This document shows positions 35,664 through 45,100 of a stretch of DNA of 64,000 nucleotides, piece by piece (position 1 is the stretch's first letter; every line of letters begins with the position of its first letter). The stretch is from Pseudomonas nunensis (GTDB taxonomy: Bacteria; Pseudomonadota; Gammaproteobacteria; Pseudomonadales; Pseudomonadaceae). The notes beneath the pieces were generated by a model. The model saw nothing but the letters and a program-made list of their open reading frames with translations. It was not told the origin of the DNA and ran no database searches. The position numbers and the translations under genes are program-made. The DNA lies in NCBI RefSeq assembly GCF_024296925.1, contig NZ_CP101125.1, forward strand, positions 3,350,501-3,414,500, in the 5' to 3' direction.

Positions 35664-37065
35664 GGTTGGCAGTCTCCGTGGCGGCGTTGTGGAAGGCTGA
35701 AAACGGAATCGGATCGATGGGAAAACGCGGTCGCAGCCAGCCCACATCCTGACGCCCAGTGGCTTCGCGCAACCGGTCGCTGCAATAACCGACGCACATC
35801 CGGCCCTGACAATCGCCCATGCTGACCCGGGTGCGCATTTTCAGGCTGGCCATGTCTTGCACGCCTTGCTCCAGCGCCCGGTCGATGTCGGCGCGGGTTG
35901 CGTGTTCGCAGCGGCAGATCACCGTGTCAGCGGCAGGCAATGCGGTCTGCCCGGCACCGCGTTCGGTGTAGCGATCGACCGCCGCACGAAAGCGCACAAT
36001 CGCCTTGAATTTCGACAGATAGCGGTCACGTCGGACCAACGCCAGTTTCTTGTCCAGTACGTCCCGTTGCAACAGGATCGATAGCGCCGCGATCCGCCCG
36101 GCGAACATTGCCGCTTCGCCACCGCGAATCCCGCCCATGTCACCGGCCAGGTGCACGTGGGGCTCGTTGCTTTGCTGCCAGATATTGGCGCTGGCCCGCA
36201 GGTAGCCGTCATCGCTGAAGCCATGGTTCAGGCCCATTTGCTGGCTAAGTTGAGTGCGTGGGATAAAGCCGTAGCCGACCGCCAGGGTCTGGACGGCAAT
36301 GGTTTCGGCGCGACTCAGGTCCGGTTCCCAAGTGCGGGAATACGGCGCCACGGTGACGGATTTCAACTCGCCCTCACCCTGGGCCGCAACTACGCCCCAG
36401 CCGTAATGCATCGGGATGCCGTGCAGTTTCAAGAACGTCAACATGCTCAAGCCATCGAGAAACAGCTGCGGTTTGTTCAGCAACGCCAGGCTTTCCCGGG
36501 CGATCTTGCCAAACCCGCAGGCCTCGTAGACCCCGGCGACCGTGACCCCGGACGCGTGCAACTGACACGCCACCAGCGGCAGCAACGGACCGGTGCCGGT
36601 AATGACCACCGGGCCCTGAGGCTTGACCACGCCGCTCTTGATTTGCAACTGCAGCCCGCCGAGCAGAATCACGCCAGGCAAGGTCCAGCCGGGAAACGGC
36701 ACGCTGCGTTCATGGCAACCGGCCGCCAGCAGCAGTTGCGGATACTCGAATTCGTGCAAGCGCTCGTCGCCATCCAGCACCACCAGTGCACGAGTGCCCT
36801 CGGCACCGACCACGCGATGATTGAGCCGCACATCGATCAGCCCCGACTGTTCCTGGAATTCACCGTGCAAGCGGCTCAGGATTTCTGAATAGCGTGGCCC
36901 CAGATAGTCGAGCTGAACGCCATCGCGCAACGGCCCGCGATAGACCACACCGCCAAGCCGCGAGGCTTCTTCCAGCAAGGTGCTGCGCACACCGTGCCGA
37001 GCCAGTTCAATGGCCGCGGCCATGCCCGCCGGGCCGCCGCCGACGATCACCGGATGCAGGCTCAT
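35656..37065 (-). CDS. hcnB: Hydrogen cyanide synthase subunit HcnB
   Basis: A 469-residue flavoprotein: FAD site IVGGGPAGMAAAIELARHG (about 7-25), a second Rossmann region (GPVVITGTGPLLPLVACQLH) and a C-terminal BFD-like [2Fe-2S] domain (about 384-440) with CRCEHATRADID and CQGRMCVGYC. Gene order A-B-C and overlaps (four bases with hcnA, eight with hcnC) are those of the known hcnABC operon. The main alternative, an opine or hydroxyproline oxidase set, is unlikely given the HcnA N-terminus and promoter signals. Confidence 0.92.
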   Translation of the reverse strand: MSLHPVIVGGGPAGMAAAIELARHGVRSTLLEEASRLGGVVYRGPLRDGVQLDYLGPRYSEILSRLHGEFQEQSGLIDVRLNHRVVGAEGTRALVVLDGDERLHEFEYPQLLLAAGCHERSVPFPGWTLPGVILLGGLQLQIKSGVVKPQGPVVITGTGPLLPLVACQLHASGVTVAGVYEACGFGKIARESLALLNKPQLFLDGLSMLTFLKLHGIPMHYGWGVVAAQGEGELKSVTVAPYSRTWEPDLSRAETIAVQTLAVGYGFIPRTQLSQQMGLNHGFSDDGYLRASANIWQQSNEPHVHLAGDMGGIRGGEAAMFAGRIAALSILLQRDVLDKKLALVRRDRYLSKFKAIVRFRAAVDRYTERGAGQTALPAADTVICRCEHATRADIDRALEQGVQDMASLKMRTRVSMGDCQGRMCVGYCSDRLREATGRQDVGWLRPRFPIDPIPFSAFHNAATETANHE

Positions 37066-37376
37066 AAGGCCTCCTGCTCGGCGATGCGATTGACCTGGGT
37101 TTCGACGATCATGCCGTCACGCGCGATCGTCTGGCACGCGCGACGCTTGTGGCGGCCGTTGATTTTCACCAGGCAGCACTGGCACACGCCCATGCCGCAA
37201 TAGGCGCCGCTGATCTGATCGTGATCGTTACGAGCCACCTGGCGCAGGCCAAGGGACTGGATGACCGTGAGGACGGTTTCGCCGATGGCGGCGCTGACCG
37301 GTTGGCCGTTGATGTGCAAAGTCATATCCGCCCTGGCCAGCGGCTGGATATCGAAGGTTCTGTCTAAGCGTTGCAT
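37062..37376 (-). CDS. hcnA: Hydrogen cyanide synthase subunit HcnA
   Basis: A 104-residue ferredoxin-like subunit, the usual HcnA length. [2Fe-2S] ligands are Cys60, Cys65, Cys68 (motif CGMGVCQCC) and Cys81. The N-terminus RTFDIQPLARADMT matches HcnA. It passes electrons from glycine oxidation. The ribosome site lies inside a TTCACGGAAGAA motif, a near-match to the RsmA/RsmE target at P. protegens hcnA, and an ANR-like box lies about 200 bases upstream, so low oxygen and the Gac/Rsm system should both control cyanide production. Confidence 0.92.
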   Translation of the reverse strand: MQRLDRTFDIQPLARADMTLHINGQPVSAAIGETVLTVIQSLGLRQVARNDHDQISGAYCGMGVCQCCLVKINGRHKRRACQTIARDGMIVETQVNRIAEQEAL

Positions 37377-37383
37377 TGCAATG

Positions 37384-37395
37384 TTCTTCCGTGAA
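37384..37395 (-). promoter_or_regulatory. RsmA/RsmE binding site at the hcnA ribosome site
   Basis: On the minus strand TTCACGGAAGAA places GGA within the Shine-Dalgarno, 11 bases before the hcnA ATG. Known Gac/Rsm-controlled hcnA leaders carry the same motif with one base different. A second GGA (ATGGAGC) is further upstream in the leader. Confidence 0.78.
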
Positions 37396-37550
37396 AGGTT
37401 CAGGTGGGTTCGTCAGCTCCATGCCGTACTACACCTTGCTGGCCAACTGAATACACAACAACGAGGAGGTCTGCATCGGTACTTCAACAGCGCAATAGCT
37501 GCGCATGAAAAGTACCTTAGCCGGTACAGCAGAGAGGGCCTGGATCTTTT

Positions 37551-37592
37551 ACGTTAAGCGATATTTCAAAATTAAATATTGATCCACGCCAG
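37551..37592 (-). promoter_or_regulatory. Candidate ANR-dependent promoter of hcnABC
   Basis: On the minus strand CTGGC-GTGG-ATCAA (37579-37592) resembles an FNR/ANR box (TTGAT-N4-ATCAA) with an intact right half. A TAACGT -10 element (37551-37556) is centred 32 bases downstream, exactly the spacing of class II FNR promoters. The predicted start near 37544 gives a leader of about 167 nt. Confidence 0.65.
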
Positions 37593-37621
37593 TAAAAATG
37601 CCCTCCCCTCTAGCCCGGGCC

Positions 37622-38161
37622 TCAGTTGGAAAAAACGTACTGGCCCTTGATTTTTTTCGGCCCGATAAAATTCAGGTCAGGGAACAGCAGTGTCTTGAGC
37701 CATGCCACAAAAAACACCAAGCCCAGGCCGATCGCAGCGCCGATCAACGTCGATACCGGATCCTCGGAAAAACCCTTGAACACTTGCGAGGCCTGGCTAA
37801 GGGAAAGGATCACGTACACGGTGTAAAACTGCGCCCGGTACTTGTAGAAGCCGTAGGCGAACCACAACGGAATCAGCCCTCCAATCAACGTGAAAATCAC
37901 CATCGCCTTCGGCCCGATCAGCGCGCCCAGGGAGAACCCCGTGAGTGCGCCGAGCAAGGCTTGAGCAATCATCAGCCCGAGCAACACCTTAACCTTGCCT
38001 TGATGCTGCGCATTACGTGCCGGGTCAGGGTGCGAACCGATCCAGTATGCCAACACGCGGTCCTTGACCGCCCCGCCGGAGAACGCCTTGAACGTCTCGG
38101 TTTTGGAACGCCCGGCGTCGAGCATCGCCGTGATTTGCTGTTTGATTTCCTTCTTGTTCAA
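37622..38161 (-). CDS. Membrane protein of unknown function
   Basis: A protein of 179 residues from a TTG start at 38161, chosen because AGGGAG lies eight bases upstream; a GTG at 38179 is the alternative. An N-terminal helical region (NKKEIKQQITAMLDAGRSKTE, about 1-45) precedes four hydrophobic segments (about 62-84, 88-108, 117-132, 143-165). The C-terminal motif NFIGPKKIKGQYVF is polar. I do not recognise the family; the N-terminus resembles a small helix-turn-helix-like cytosolic cap. It lies between hcnA and a REPIN and is transcribed alone. Confidence 0.75.
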   Translation of the reverse strand: MNKKEIKQQITAMLDAGRSKTETFKAFSGGAVKDRVLAYWIGSHPDPARNAQHQGKVKVLLGLMIAQALLGALTGFSLGALIGPKAMVIFTLIGGLIPLWFAYGFYKYRAQFYTVYVILSLSQASQVFKGFSEDPVSTLIGAAIGLGLVFFVAWLKTLLFPDLNFIGPKKIKGQYVFSN

Positions 38162-38191
38162 GCTATTTCTCCCTGACACAACACAATTAAA

Positions 38192-38356
38192 TGTGGGAGC
38201 GAGCCTGTGTGGCGAGGGGGCTTGCCCCCGTTGGGGCGCGAAGCGGCACTAAAACCTGCCATCACGATGCACCAGATGCACCGTATGCAAAGGCTTTACG
38301 ACTTCTTCGCAGCCGAACGGGGGCAAGCCCCCTCACCACACAAGCCCGCTCCCACA
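38192..38356. repeat. Composite REPIN with a GAGGGGGCTTGCCCCCG core
   Basis: Outer TGTGGGAGC and CGCTCCCACA arms enclose inner GGCGAGGGGGCTTGCCCCCG and its complement (CGGGGGCAAGCCCCCTC). This differs from the other elements of the window and combines two REP core types. Confidence 0.85.
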
Positions 38357-38396
38357 GAGGATAAATCGCGTTACATATTGCCCCAGAAAGCAAAAC

Positions 38397-38423
38397 GCCG
38401 CTTCTACCAGAGGCAGAAGCGGC
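38397..38423 (-). terminator. Terminator hairpin of the small-protein operon
   Basis: GCCGCTTCT and AGAAGCGGC form a 9-bp stem with a 9-base loop, followed on the minus strand by GTTTTGCTTTC, just past the 24-residue ORF. Confidence 0.75.
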
Positions 38424-38445
38424 AGAGGCATGAGCCTCAGAGGGA

Positions 38446-38520
38446 TCAGTGCATGAACAGTGCGATCAAAATGATGATCGGGATTGGCACGCCAAGAAAG
38501 AACAGAAGTAGTGAGCGCAT
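38446..38520 (-). CDS. 24-residue hydrophobic microprotein
   Basis: An ATG with an excellent ribosome site (GGGAGAATCATC) encodes a 24-residue peptide, MRSLLLFFLGVPIPIIILIA followed by LFMH, which is a single membrane helix with a Pro-Ile-Pro kink. It lies 15 bases downstream of the stop of a larger membrane-protein gene and directly before a terminator, so it is part of that operon. Its size hides it from normal annotation. Function unknown. Confidence 0.75.
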   Translation of the reverse strand: MRSLLLFFLGVPIPIIILIALFMH

Positions 38521-38535
38521 GATGATTCTCCCGGG

Positions 38536-39477
38536 TTAGCGAACAGGTGGCAGAGTGGTGGTGGTGACGTAGGCATCCGATTCCAGATACACCACGGCAT
38601 CCCGACGACGACCGCCAAAGGTTGCGGCAAGGCTGGCGAAAAACGCACCGGCCAGCAGCGCGACGAACATCCACAACGCGGTCCAGGCAGCGACTTTGGC
38701 AGCGGTGTCAGCGGCTTGTTGAGCGGCAAGTTTGGCGTCGGCAATGGCTTTCTGAGTGCGGGCGTAAACCTCATCCACACGACGTTCGGCATCAGCCTGA
38801 GTCAAGTTGGTACGCTGGGCGACCAGTTGTGCGAGGTAGGTCCGGTCTTCAGCAGCCAGTTGGCCGTTATTGCTCAGGCTGCGTACGAAGATGCGGGTCA
38901 CGGTGCCACGGGCGGCGTCATCGCTGACGGCGGCCGGACGATCATCGCGGAACAGGCTATCGATGAAGTAACCGTACTGGTCACTGTTGGTGTTACCGGC
39001 AGCTGTGCCCGCCGCTTGAGTCACGGCACTTGCAGCGCCACCGGCGACACTCGCCCCGGCCTGCACACCACCGCTGACAATGCTGCTGACCGAACCGACC
39101 ACCAGGGTCGCGGTTACCAGAGTTGCCACGCACCAAGCCAGGAAGCCATGGGCGGTATCACGGAAATACACTTCATCACCGTGCATGTTGGCCCACTTCA
39201 CCCGCAGGCGACCGGCGATGTAGCCGCCGAGCCCGGATGCCACGATTTGCGTGACCGCCAGCCAGATGATCGTTGAAATGCCCAGGCCCTTGGCGCTGAC
39301 GCCCTCGTTGGCCCACGGTGAGACAGCCGAAAAGCCCAGGCCGAAGCCGAGCAATACCAGAATCAACGACAACGCCGCTGCGGCAGCAGCCCCGGCGAAG
39401 ATCGCGCCCCAGGACACGCCCGAGAGCGTGCTTGACTCTTCTGCGGCAGGATAAAAACCCTCTGAGGATCTATTCAT
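38536..39477 (-). CDS. Membrane protein of unknown function with Ala-rich core
   Basis: A 313-residue protein. Membrane segments are visible at about 22-50 (GAIFAGAAAAAALSLILVLL), 66-90 (IIWLAVTQIVASGLGGYIAGRL), 112-138 and near the C-terminus (about 262-290, WTALWMFVALLAGAFFASLAA). Between them is an extracytoplasmic or cytosolic helical region (about 165-260) with an Ala/Gln-rich coiled stretch (AIADAKLAAQQAADTAAKVA). It starts at the ATG at 39477 and heads a two-gene unit with the 24-residue microprotein. Family not recognised; similar proteins occur in many proteobacteria as hypothetical membrane proteins. Confidence 0.8.
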   Translation of the reverse strand: MNRSSEGFYPAAEESSTLSGVSWGAIFAGAAAAAALSLILVLLGFGLGFSAVSPWANEGVSAKGLGISTIIWLAVTQIVASGLGGYIAGRLRVKWANMHGDEVYFRDTAHGFLAWCVATLVTATLVVGSVSSIVSGGVQAGASVAGGAASAVTQAAGTAAGNTNSDQYGYFIDSLFRDDRPAAVSDDAARGTVTRIFVRSLSNNGQLAAEDRTYLAQLVAQRTNLTQADAERRVDEVYARTQKAIADAKLAAQQAADTAAKVAAWTALWMFVALLAGAFFASLAATFGGRRRDAVVYLESDAYVTTTTLPPVR

Positions 39478-39787
39478 TATTGTTCAGCTCCAGGCATGAA
39501 AGATGGTGTTACAACTCTTCGAAAGAGGAATTGCAGGCACCGTGCCAGTCGCCTTATATAAATAAATCGTTCTATATCAACAGGTTAAAAATCCTAAAAA
39601 TCCTAGGACCATGCATTTTGCAATAGCTGCTGAATATCAGCGGGTTTTATGCATTGAGACCTGACGTGCAAATAAACGCCCCACACGCAAGGTTCCTGAA
39701 CCAACATGAAAGTTAATTTAATAAGCCGCGCGCATTTCTTGGCAAAATGCCCTCATTCTGTAACGAACTGAATAGCAGGCCCGCCCT
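39478..39787. other. AT-rich intergenic region with a weak terminator-like hairpin
   Basis: This 310-base divergent region is clearly AT-richer than its surroundings and holds no convincing ORF. A 7-bp hairpin (CTGCTGA-ATA-TCAGCGG, 39627-39643) followed by GTTTTAT could end a short transcript. It must contain the promoters of the membrane-protein unit and the response regulator. No known sRNA was recognised. Confidence 0.5.
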
Positions 39788-40471
39788 ATGACCCGCATCT
39801 TGACCATCGAAGACGACGCCGTGACCGCCCGCGAGATCGTGGCCGAATTGAGCAGCCACGGTCTGGACGTGGATTGGGTCGACAATGGCCGCGAAGGCCT
39901 GGCGCGCGCGGTCAGCGGCGACTACGACCTGATCACCCTCGACCGCATGCTGCCGGAGCTCGATGGCCTGGCCATCGTCACCACGTTGCGGACCATGGGC
40001 GTGGCCACGCCGATCCTGATGATCAGCGCCCTCTCCGATGTCGATGAGCGCGTGCGGGGGCTGCGGGCCGGTGGCGACGATTACCTGACCAAACCCTTCG
40101 CCACCGATGAAATGGCGGCGCGGGTGGAAGTGTTGCTGCGCCGGCAGAACACCGTCAGCGCCCAGGCCACCACATTGCGGGTAGCGGATCTGGAGCTGAA
40201 CCTGATCAGCCACGAAGCCAGCCGCGACGGCGAATTGCTGACGCTGCTGCCCACCGAATACAAATTGCTGGAATTCCTGATGCGCAACACCGGGCAGATC
40301 CTGTCGCGCATGATGATTTTCGAAGAGGTCTGGGGTTATCACTTCGACCCCGGCACTAATCTGATCGACGTGCACATCGGCCGTTTGCGCAAGAAGATCG
40401 ACCCACCCGGCAACGTCCCGTTGATCCGGACTGTGCGAGGCTCGGGGTATGTCATTGCTGAACCCCTCTAA
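39788..40471 (+). CDS. OmpR-family response regulator
   Basis: A 227-residue regulator: receiver (1-120; acidic pair in TIEDDAV, phosphoacceptor Asp52 in LITLDRMLPELDG, Lys in YLTKPF) and winged-helix output domain (about 130-225; LLPTEYKLLEFLMRNTGQILS, RTVRGSGYVI). It overlaps the downstream kinase gene by 23 bases, so the pair is co-translated. Target genes are unknown. Confidence 0.92.
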   Translation: MTRILTIEDDAVTAREIVAELSSHGLDVDWVDNGREGLARAVSGDYDLITLDRMLPELDGLAIVTTLRTMGVATPILMISALSDVDERVRGLRAGGDDYLTKPFATDEMAARVEVLLRRQNTVSAQATTLRVADLELNLISHEASRDGELLTLLPTEYKLLEFLMRNTGQILSRMMIFEEVWGYHFDPGTNLIDVHIGRLRKKIDPPGNVPLIRTVRGSGYVIAEPL

Positions 40472-41843
40472 AGGCTGGCGCTCTTCCAGCAGCCGCTTGC
40501 TGGCGCTCTACAGTTCACTGTTCGTGGCCTGGAGCGGGATTCTGATGGGGGTCATGTATTACGAGGTGTCCGGCTACCTGGACAACCTGGCCAAGCACTC
40601 GTTGATGCAACGCCAACACCTGTTTTCGCGCTTTCGCGGCGAACAACTGGTGGATGCCCTCGCCGCCAGCATGACTTTCGACATTCGTGGCATCGACGCC
40701 TACGGCCTGTTCGATGCCCAGCATCGCTACCTCAGTGGCGCCCTGCGCGAAATCCCGGCGGACCTGCCGCTGGATGCCCGAATTCACATGCTCGCCAACT
40801 GCGCCGAGTCCGACGACCCGACCCTGCCCGCCGACAGCTGCGACGCCGTGGCCACTCCGACGCTGGACGGTCGCTGGCTGGTACTGGTGCGCGACAACGG
40901 TTCGTTGTTCGCCGTGACCCAGATCATCCTCCACGCGTTGTTCTGGGGTGTGTCGCTGACCATCCTGCCCGGCATTGCTGGATGGCATCTGTTGCGCCGC
41001 CGTCCGTTGCGGCGCATCCGCGCGATCCAGGCCAGCGCCGAAGCCATCGTCGCGGGCGACTTGACCCATCGCTTGCCCCTGTCCAATCGCCGCGACGAAC
41101 TGGACATGCTCGCCGCCATCGTCAACGCCATGCTCGAACGCATCGAGCGCTTGATGAACGAAGTCAAAGGCGTGTGCGACAACATCGCCCACGACCTGCG
41201 CACCCCGCTGACCCGCCTGCGCGCGCAGCTCTACCGAATCCAGCAACAGGCCGACGAGAGTTCGCCCCTGGTGCAGCAACTGGATTCTGTGCTGGCCGAG
41301 GCGGATACATTGATGGCGCGGTTTCGTGGATTGCTGCGGATTTCCGAACTGGAGGATCGTCAGCGACGTTCCGGTTTTGTGCAGCTCGATCCGGTGCCAT
41401 TGCTGCGGGAACTGCATGACTTTTATCTGCCGCTGGCGGAGGAAGGAGAACTGTCTTTTCAGCTGCAATTGCCTGAGTCCTTGCCGACACTGAACGGCGA
41501 CCGGGCGCTGTTGTTCGAAGCGGTTGCGAACCTGTTGAGCAACTCGATCAAATTCACCCCGCCCGGTGGCCAGGTAATCTTGCGCGGGATCAATCAAGGT
41601 GGGCATACGCGGATCGAAGTGCTCGACTCCGGGCCGGGAATTCCGCCGTCCGAACGGGAAGCGGTGTTCCAGCGATTCTATCGGGCCGAGGGTGGGAATC
41701 AGCAGAGCGGTTTCGGACTGGGTCTGTCGATCGTCGCGGCGATTGTCAGCCTGCACGGCTTCACCCTGGAAGTCGGCACCAGCGACAACGGCGGCGCGCG
41801 GTTGGCGCTGGATTGTCGGCAGAGTTTGATTCCACAAACCTGA
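40449..41843 (+). CDS. Membrane sensor histidine kinase
   Basis: A 464-residue kinase. Two membrane helices (about 17-38 and 155-180) bracket a periplasmic sensor of about 115 residues with two cysteines (NCAESDDPTLPADSCD). A HAMP linker (about 180-232) leads to HisKA with His248 in NIAHDLRTPLTRLR, then the ATPase domain (NLLSNSIKF, DSGPGIP, GFGLGLSIV). It phosphorylates the response regulator encoded just upstream. The signal is unknown; the paired cysteines might be a disulfide in the sensor. Confidence 0.92.
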   Translation: MSLLNPSKGWRSSSSRLLALYSSLFVAWSGILMGVMYYEVSGYLDNLAKHSLMQRQHLFSRFRGEQLVDALAASMTFDIRGIDAYGLFDAQHRYLSGALREIPADLPLDARIHMLANCAESDDPTLPADSCDAVATPTLDGRWLVLVRDNGSLFAVTQIILHALFWGVSLTILPGIAGWHLLRRRPLRRIRAIQASAEAIVAGDLTHRLPLSNRRDELDMLAAIVNAMLERIERLMNEVKGVCDNIAHDLRTPLTRLRAQLYRIQQQADESSPLVQQLDSVLAEADTLMARFRGLLRISELEDRQRRSGFVQLDPVPLLRELHDFYLPLAEEGELSFQLQLPESLPTLNGDRALLFEAVANLLSNSIKFTPPGGQVILRGINQGGHTRIEVLDSGPGIPPSEREAVFQRFYRAEGGNQQSGFGLGLSIVAAIVSLHGFTLEVGTSDNGGARLALDCRQSLIPQT

Positions 41844-41907
41844 CTTACCTGACCTGATCGTTCCAACACAGAGCGTGGAAACGATCACCGAAACAATGAA
41901 GATCCCC

Positions 41908-42001
41908 TGTAGGAGCGAAGCTTGCTCGCGAAGACGGTGTGTCAGTCGATATGAATTTTGACTGATACACCGCCTTCGCGAGCAAGCTTCGCTCCTACAG
42001 G
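41908..42001. repeat. REPIN, GTAGGAGCGAAGCTTGCTCG variant
   Basis: TGTAGGAGCGAAGCTTGCTC and its complement enclose a spacer between the kinase gene and the large repeat-protein gene. The rest of this 307-base gap shows no feature beyond a likely promoter. Confidence 0.88.
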
Positions 42002-42150
42002 GAACCTGCAATGTGTGCAAAAAAGTGATGGTTTCGAGAGCCACTGACCACTCGTCTTAAACCCCTGCCCACCTGTAATTTCTGACAGTAGCCGCCGCGT
42101 CACCTTCGGTATTTCATAAGCCATGCCCCCACCGAATCCGCAGGTGCACC

Positions 42151-45100
42151 ATGGCCACTGAACAACCGAACGCTGAAATCCAACTCAACTACCCGCCCAC
42201 GATCCTCGGCGCCACCGAGGGCGTGACCCCCGACCCGCTGGTGCCGCAACCGGTGCGGGGGTTGCCGTTGTCGCTGTTCAGAATGGTGTTCAATCAGAAA
42301 CTGGGTGTGCTGGCTAACGCGGTAACCGTCCTGGTGCCCCCACCGGCTCGTGAAGGCACCGGCAACGATCCCATTTCCATCGGCCTCGTGCTCAATGGTA
42401 ATCCGTTGGGAGAGAAGCAAATTCCGGATAATGATCGAGACGAAACCACCTCGTTCTATCTGTTTGAATCGACGCTGTTGGATGGCAGCAATAACAAGCT
42501 GGAATACAAAGTCCGCCGTCCCACCGGCAATGTGGGCGACTCGGCCCCGTTGTACCTGCTCTACAGCGCCCATTTGCCCGGCGGCAATGACGTCCCCGGC
42601 AACGACGACCACCCTTACCTTCACATCAGCCTGCCGCCCGAACTGGGCAACCCGGCATTCATCGGCAAGGACGACATCGATCAAGGGGTGAAACTCAGAA
42701 TCGCCTACCCGTTTTGCAAAAAGTACGACAAGTGCACTGTGAAAATGCTGCGCCCACGCTTCGACATCGCGCTGCCCCCCCCTGGGCCGGATTGCACGTA
42801 CGAAGTCACCCTCACCCGCGAGATGTTCGAACAGGCCGGGGGCAGTCATCCGGCGTTTCCGTTTTCCTACACCATCGTCGATCAACTGAACAACGCGACG
42901 GATAAGTTTCGCTGGTCGGCCATCATCACGGCAGACGTGGACATGGACGTGGTGACGGTGCCGCCGCCAATCCTGCGCGAGGACAGGGACGACTCTATGG
43001 ACGATCCCACGAAGGTTGATCGCAAACTGCTCGAGGGTGGGCCATTGCTGGTTGTGGTGATACCCGAGGCGCCGAAATTCGAGGTGGGCGACCGGGTTGA
43101 AGGCCTCTACACCGGGAGCCCGTCCGGGGTGAGCGTGCCGTTCAGCGGCACCATCAGCAAAGACGGTTTTAACCGATTCGATCCCTGCGTGATGGAGATC
43201 CCGAACGACAGGGTCGTGCTCAACGACAACGTGAAGGCCGAGTATTCCCTGTTCCGAGCCGGCGTGAAAGTAGGCCGGTCGAGTGTCGCCGAAGCGCTGG
43301 TAATCGATTCCACAACCGCCATTCCCTTGAACCCACCGACGTTAGAGCTACCGGCCACCAACCCGATTAATGCGCTGGATTACGATGCGGGCGTGACCGT
43401 GCGTGTGACGTTTACCGGTAATCCCGGTGATCAGGCCCGACTGAAAGAGCTCAACCCCGCGCCGGGCGCCGGGCCGTTTCCGGTGCAGGACATCGTCGGC
43501 GGGCGGTCCGATTTCACCCTCAGCCAGGCGAATCTGGCAGCCCGCCAGAACAGTGTTATTGAGCTGACCTGGGAATTGATTCGCGGCGGGATGCCGGCCG
43601 GAGAGTCGGCGGCGTTGCGGTTGAGCGTGAACCGGATGATCGATGGCGACCCTCGGTTAACAACCCCCACTGCTCCCCCCGGAAACATTACCTCTACGCT
43701 GGATCTGAGCAGTTTCACTGGCAATACCACCGCTCAGCTCAAGGCTTGGCGCGGGATTGCACTGGGACAACCGTTTTGGCTGTCGTGCGAAGGTACCAAC
43801 AGCAGTGGCGCGCCGGTCACGCTGCCCCTCTATCAGGGCGTGCCCATCGGCTCGGTGGGTGATCAGAGCGGTGTGGTGACGCGGGCGTTTCTGGATCAGT
43901 TGGCGGATGGTTCGCAGATCAGGGTGTTGGCGGCGGTAAATTTTGATGGAGTGGCGAATGAAGCGACGGCGGTGAAGTTTCCGGTGCGGACTTATACGGT
44001 CAAGGCTGTTGCGTTGGAGAACCCAATCATTACCTCGGTGAAAGGTTCACCAAGCAACGTCGAGATTCCCAATGACGGCACCACCGTCGAAACCAGCGTC
44101 ATCCTCACCGGCACCGCCAGCAAAAGTCAGAAGGTGCAGATCCTCGACGGGACCACCTCAAAAGGAGAAGCCACTGCTGATGCAACCACCGGCATCTGGA
44201 CCCTGACGGTGTCGTCGTTGAGCGTGGCGGGCCACAGTTTTACCGCAAAAGCCTTGTATGGCAGCGGCGCCACGTCAGCGGCGCGGACCTTGACCGTAAC
44301 CGCCGTTGTGGTGCCCACCCTCACCTCCGTGAAGGGTTCGCCGAGTGGCGTCGAGATTCCCGACAATACCACTACTGTCGAAACCACGGTCACCCTGACC
44401 GGTACCGCCAGCAAAGGTCAACAAGTCGAAATTTTTGACGGTTCCGGTTCAAGCGCGGTTTCCAAAGGAACCGTGACGGCTAATGCCACCACCGGGGTTT
44501 GGGAACTCCGAAACATCCCCCTAGTGCAAGGCGCACACCGCTTGTATGCGCAGTCGAAATATCACAACACCCCAATCTATTCCAACGTACGTAACTTGAC
44601 CGTAACGGCGTCGAGCGCGCCTACCATCACCTCGGTCAAAGGCTCGCCCAGTGGTGTCGAGATTCCCAACGACGGCCTCACTGTCGAGACCAGCGTCATC
44701 CTCACCGGTGTGGCCAGCAAAGGTCAGAAGGTGCAGATCCTGGACGGGACCACCTCCAAAGGAGAAGCCACGGCCAATGCAACCACCGGAATCTGGACCC
44801 TGACGGTGTCGTCGTTGAGCGTGGCGGCCCACAGTTTTACTGCGAAAGCCTTGTATGGCAGCGGCGCTACGTCAGCAGCGCGGACCTTGACCGTGACCGC
44901 CGTGGTCGCGCCCACCATCACCTCGGTCAAAGGCTCGCCAAGTAACGTCGAGATTCCCAATGGCGGTACCACCGTCGAAACCAGCGTGATCCTCACCGGC
45001 GCTGCCAGCAAAGGTCAGAAGGTGCAGATCCTGGACGGGACCACCTCCAAAGGAGAAGCCACGGCCAATGCAACCACCGGAATCTGGACCCTGACGGTGT

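Noticed and set aside
39627..39650. sRNA ending at a small hairpin with T run
   Set aside because: The stem has only seven pairs including a wobble, the T run is four bases, and no promoter with clear boxes was found upstream; noted only as a weak hairpin.
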